Below, one piece after another: positions 4,856 to 5,951 of a stretch of DNA of 5,951 nt. The position numbers were made by a program, and so were the translations under genes. This stretch comes from Pseudomonadota bacterium (GTDB lineage: Bacteria > Pseudomonadota > Alphaproteobacteria > Kiloniellales > J153), in NCBI GenBank assembly GCA_022572105.1, contig JACZWN010000199.1, positions 1-5,951 of the forward strand. The letters are read 5' to 3'. The notes below the pieces were generated by a model that had not been told where the DNA came from, made no database searches, and worked only from the letters and a program-made list of their open reading frames with translations. The stretch's first letter is position 1. Every line of letters starts with the position of its first letter.

Positions 4856-5719
4856 ATGACCGCGCGCGAAAAGGGCGAGCGGATCGCCAAGGCGATCGCC
4901 CGCGCCGGGGTCTGCTCGCGGCGCGAGGCCGAGCGCCTGATCGCCGAGGGGCGGGTCGCGCTCGATGGAACGCGGCTCGACAGCCCGGCCGTCAACGTCG
5001 CCCCAGGGGCGCGCATCACCATCGACGGGCAACCCCTGCCCGCGCCGACGCCGGTCGGGTTGTGGCGCTATCACAAACCCAAGGGGCTGATCACCACGGC
5101 GCGCGACCCGCAAGGGCGCCCGACCGTCTTCGAGGCCCTGCCGCCGGACCTGGGACGGGTGCTCAGCATCGGCCGGCTCGACCTGAATTCGGAAGGCCTG
5201 CTGCTGCTCACCAACGACGGCGCGCTCAAGCGCCGGCTCGAGCTGCCGGCCGGCGGCTGGATCCGGCGCTACCGGGTGCGCGTCCACGGCCGGGTCGAGC
5301 CGGCCGCGCTCGCGGGCCTTGCCGGCGGCGTCACCGTGTCCGGCGTCGACTACGGCCCGATCCAGGCCGAGCTCGAGCGCCAGAGCGGGAGCAACGCCTG
5401 GCTGAGCTTGGCGCTCGCCGAGGGCAAGAACCGGGAAGTGCGGCACGTGCTGGAGCACCTGGGGCTCGCCGTGAACCGCCTGATCCGGGTCGCCTACGGC
5501 CCGTTCCAGCTGGGTCACCTGGCGCGCGGCCAAGTCGACGCCGTTCCGGCCAAGGTGCTGCGCGAGCAGCTCGGGATCGGCGCGGGCGGCGGGCGCAAGA
5601 CCGGCTTCGCCAAGGCCAAGCCACGGCCGCCCAAACCAGGCGCGCGCAAGGTGAAGTCCGGGCGGGCGGGGCGCGGTAAAGCGGGAGCGAAACATGCGCA
5701 TCGTCGCCGGACGACATAG
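4856..5719 (+). CDS. rRNA pseudouridine synthase, RsuA/RluB family
   Basis: The enzyme isomerises specific uridines in rRNA to pseudouridine; the closest E. coli relative by motif appears to be RluB (23S rRNA). The 287-aa protein has an N-terminal S4 RNA-binding domain (about 8-60, with ERIAKAIARAGVCSRREAER). The catalytic domain has HKPKGLITTARDPQGRPTVF (73-92), the catalytic-aspartate motif GRLDLNSEGLLLLTNDG with D109, and EGKNREVRHVLEHLGLAVNR followed by LIRVAYGPFQLG (189-220). From about residue 245 comes a tail rich in Lys, Arg, Gly, Pro and Ala, probably unstructured and RNA-binding, as in many alphaproteobacterial homologues. The ATG has GGGG (4843-4846) 9 nt upstream and follows the truncated PuuD-like ORF by 5 nt, so translation may be coupled. 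Its 3' end overlaps rsmD by 26 nt. The exact target site cannot be fixed from sequence, hence no symbol. Confidence 0.94.
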   Translation: MTAREKGERIAKAIARAGVCSRREAERLIAEGRVALDGTRLDSPAVNVAPGARITIDGQPLPAPTPVGLWRYHKPKGLITTARDPQGRPTVFEALPPDLGRVLSIGRLDLNSEGLLLLTNDGALKRRLELPAGGWIRRYRVRVHGRVEPAALAGLAGGVTVSGVDYGPIQAELERQSGSNAWLSLALAEGKNREVRHVLEHLGLAVNRLIRVAYGPFQLGHLARGQVDAVPAKVLREQLGIGAGGGRKTGFAKAKPRPPKPGARKVKSGRAGRGKAGAKHAHRRRTT

Positions 5720-5951
5720 GGGGCGCCGGCTGGAGGCGCCGGCGGGCATGGCGGTGCGCCCGACCGCCGACCGCACGCGCGAGGCCCTGTTCAATATCCT
5801 GACCCAGGGCAAGCTGCCGTGGCGCGCCCCGGTCGGCGGGCAAGGTGTGGGTGGGCAAGGCGTGGCTAAGCAAGGCGTAAAAGGCCAAGGCGCGGAACGG
5901 CGCGGCAATCCGCTCGCCGGGGCGCGCGCGCTCGACGCCTTCGCCGGCAGC
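5694..5951 (+). CDS. rsmD: 16S rRNA (guanine(966)-N2)-methyltransferase RsmD, 5' part
   Basis: RsmD methylates G966 of 16S rRNA using S-adenosylmethionine. The first 86 codons are present and the gene runs off the window. The N-terminal signature MRIVAGRHRGRRLEAP and RPTADRTREALFNIL (22-36) are diagnostic. The SAM motif I begins at ALDAFAGS (79-86) and is cut by the edge. The ATG at 5694 has GGGAG (5683-5687) 6 nt upstream and lies inside the end of the pseudouridine synthase gene, a 26-nt overlap in a different frame that implies one operon. Oddly, the linker between FNIL and the SAM motif, usually about 8-15 residues, is about 43 residues here. It contains four pentapeptide repeats (48-67) encoded by a 15-bp tandem repeat. 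The frame stays open through it, so the gene looks functional. Confidence 0.92.
   Translation, partial: MRIVAGRHRGRRLEAPAGMAVRPTADRTREALFNILTQGKLPWRAPVGGQGVGGQGVAKQGVKGQGAERRGNPLAGARALDAFAGS
5835..5894 (+). repeat. Four-copy 15-bp tandem repeat within rsmD
   Basis: Units lie at 5835-5849, 5850-5864, 5865-5879 and 5880-5894, with a consensus near ggtgggcaaggcgtg. They encode GGQGV, GGQGV, AKQGV and KGQGA in the rsmD frame. The first two are nearly identical and the last two have drifted, mainly in the first two codons. Since 15 is a multiple of three, changes in copy number keep the frame open. Confidence 0.85.

Noticed and set aside
4847..5908. 353-codon minus-strand open frame opposite the pseudouridine synthase and rsmD genes
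   Set aside because: Antisense to two confidently identified genes, Arg/Pro/Ala-biased, no recognisable domain.

Overview
The window comes from a high-GC proteobacterium, most probably an alphaproteobacterium of the Rhodospirillales type. The reasons are the mitochondria-like SdhA and SdhB sequences, the gene order sdhC-sdhD-sdhA-sdhB, and GC-biased third codon positions throughout. All confident genes are on the + strand. No tRNA, rRNA or CRISPR array was seen.

Layout. Positions 1-70 are AT-rich, unlike the rest. They hold a probable intrinsic terminator for a gene to the left and two perfect matches to the DnaA-box consensus TTATNCACA facing each other. Positions 70-342 are non-coding: a strong GC-rich inverted repeat, a probable sigma70-type promoter with a nested palindrome between -35 and -10, and a ribosome binding site buried in a 14-bp palindrome just before sdhC. 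Positions 343-3730 are a complete succinate dehydrogenase operon. sdhC, sdhD and sdhA are separated by 3-nt gaps, and sdhB follows after 37 nt. Together they encode complex II: SdhA oxidises succinate on covalently bound FAD, SdhB carries electrons through three Fe-S clusters, and the membrane anchors SdhC and SdhD bind heme b and reduce quinone. All the expected cofactor residues are present.

Positions 3848-4498 encode an FMN-binding split-barrel protein of the PaiB family. The stretch 4499-4855 has no intact gene but is a small gene graveyard. It holds a piece of about 22 codons of an IS21-family transposase, a good TTGCCA-N17-TATAAC promoter with an inverted repeat around its -10 box, and the first 30 or so codons of a PuuD-like (peptidase C26) amidotransferase that then loses homology and stops 5 nt before the next gene. 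That promoter and decayed ORF now sit directly in front of an RsuA/RluB-family 23S/16S rRNA pseudouridine synthase (4856-5719). This gene overlaps by 26 nt with rsmD (16S rRNA m2G966 methyltransferase), which runs off the right edge. The last two genes form an rRNA-modification pair. The rsmD fragment carries an in-frame 4 x 15-bp tandem repeat that expands a linker normally short in this family.

No wholly new system is evident. The most interesting items are the degenerate region with its hijacked promoter, the rsmD repeat, the possible operator in the sdh promoter, and the DnaA-box pair at the left edge.
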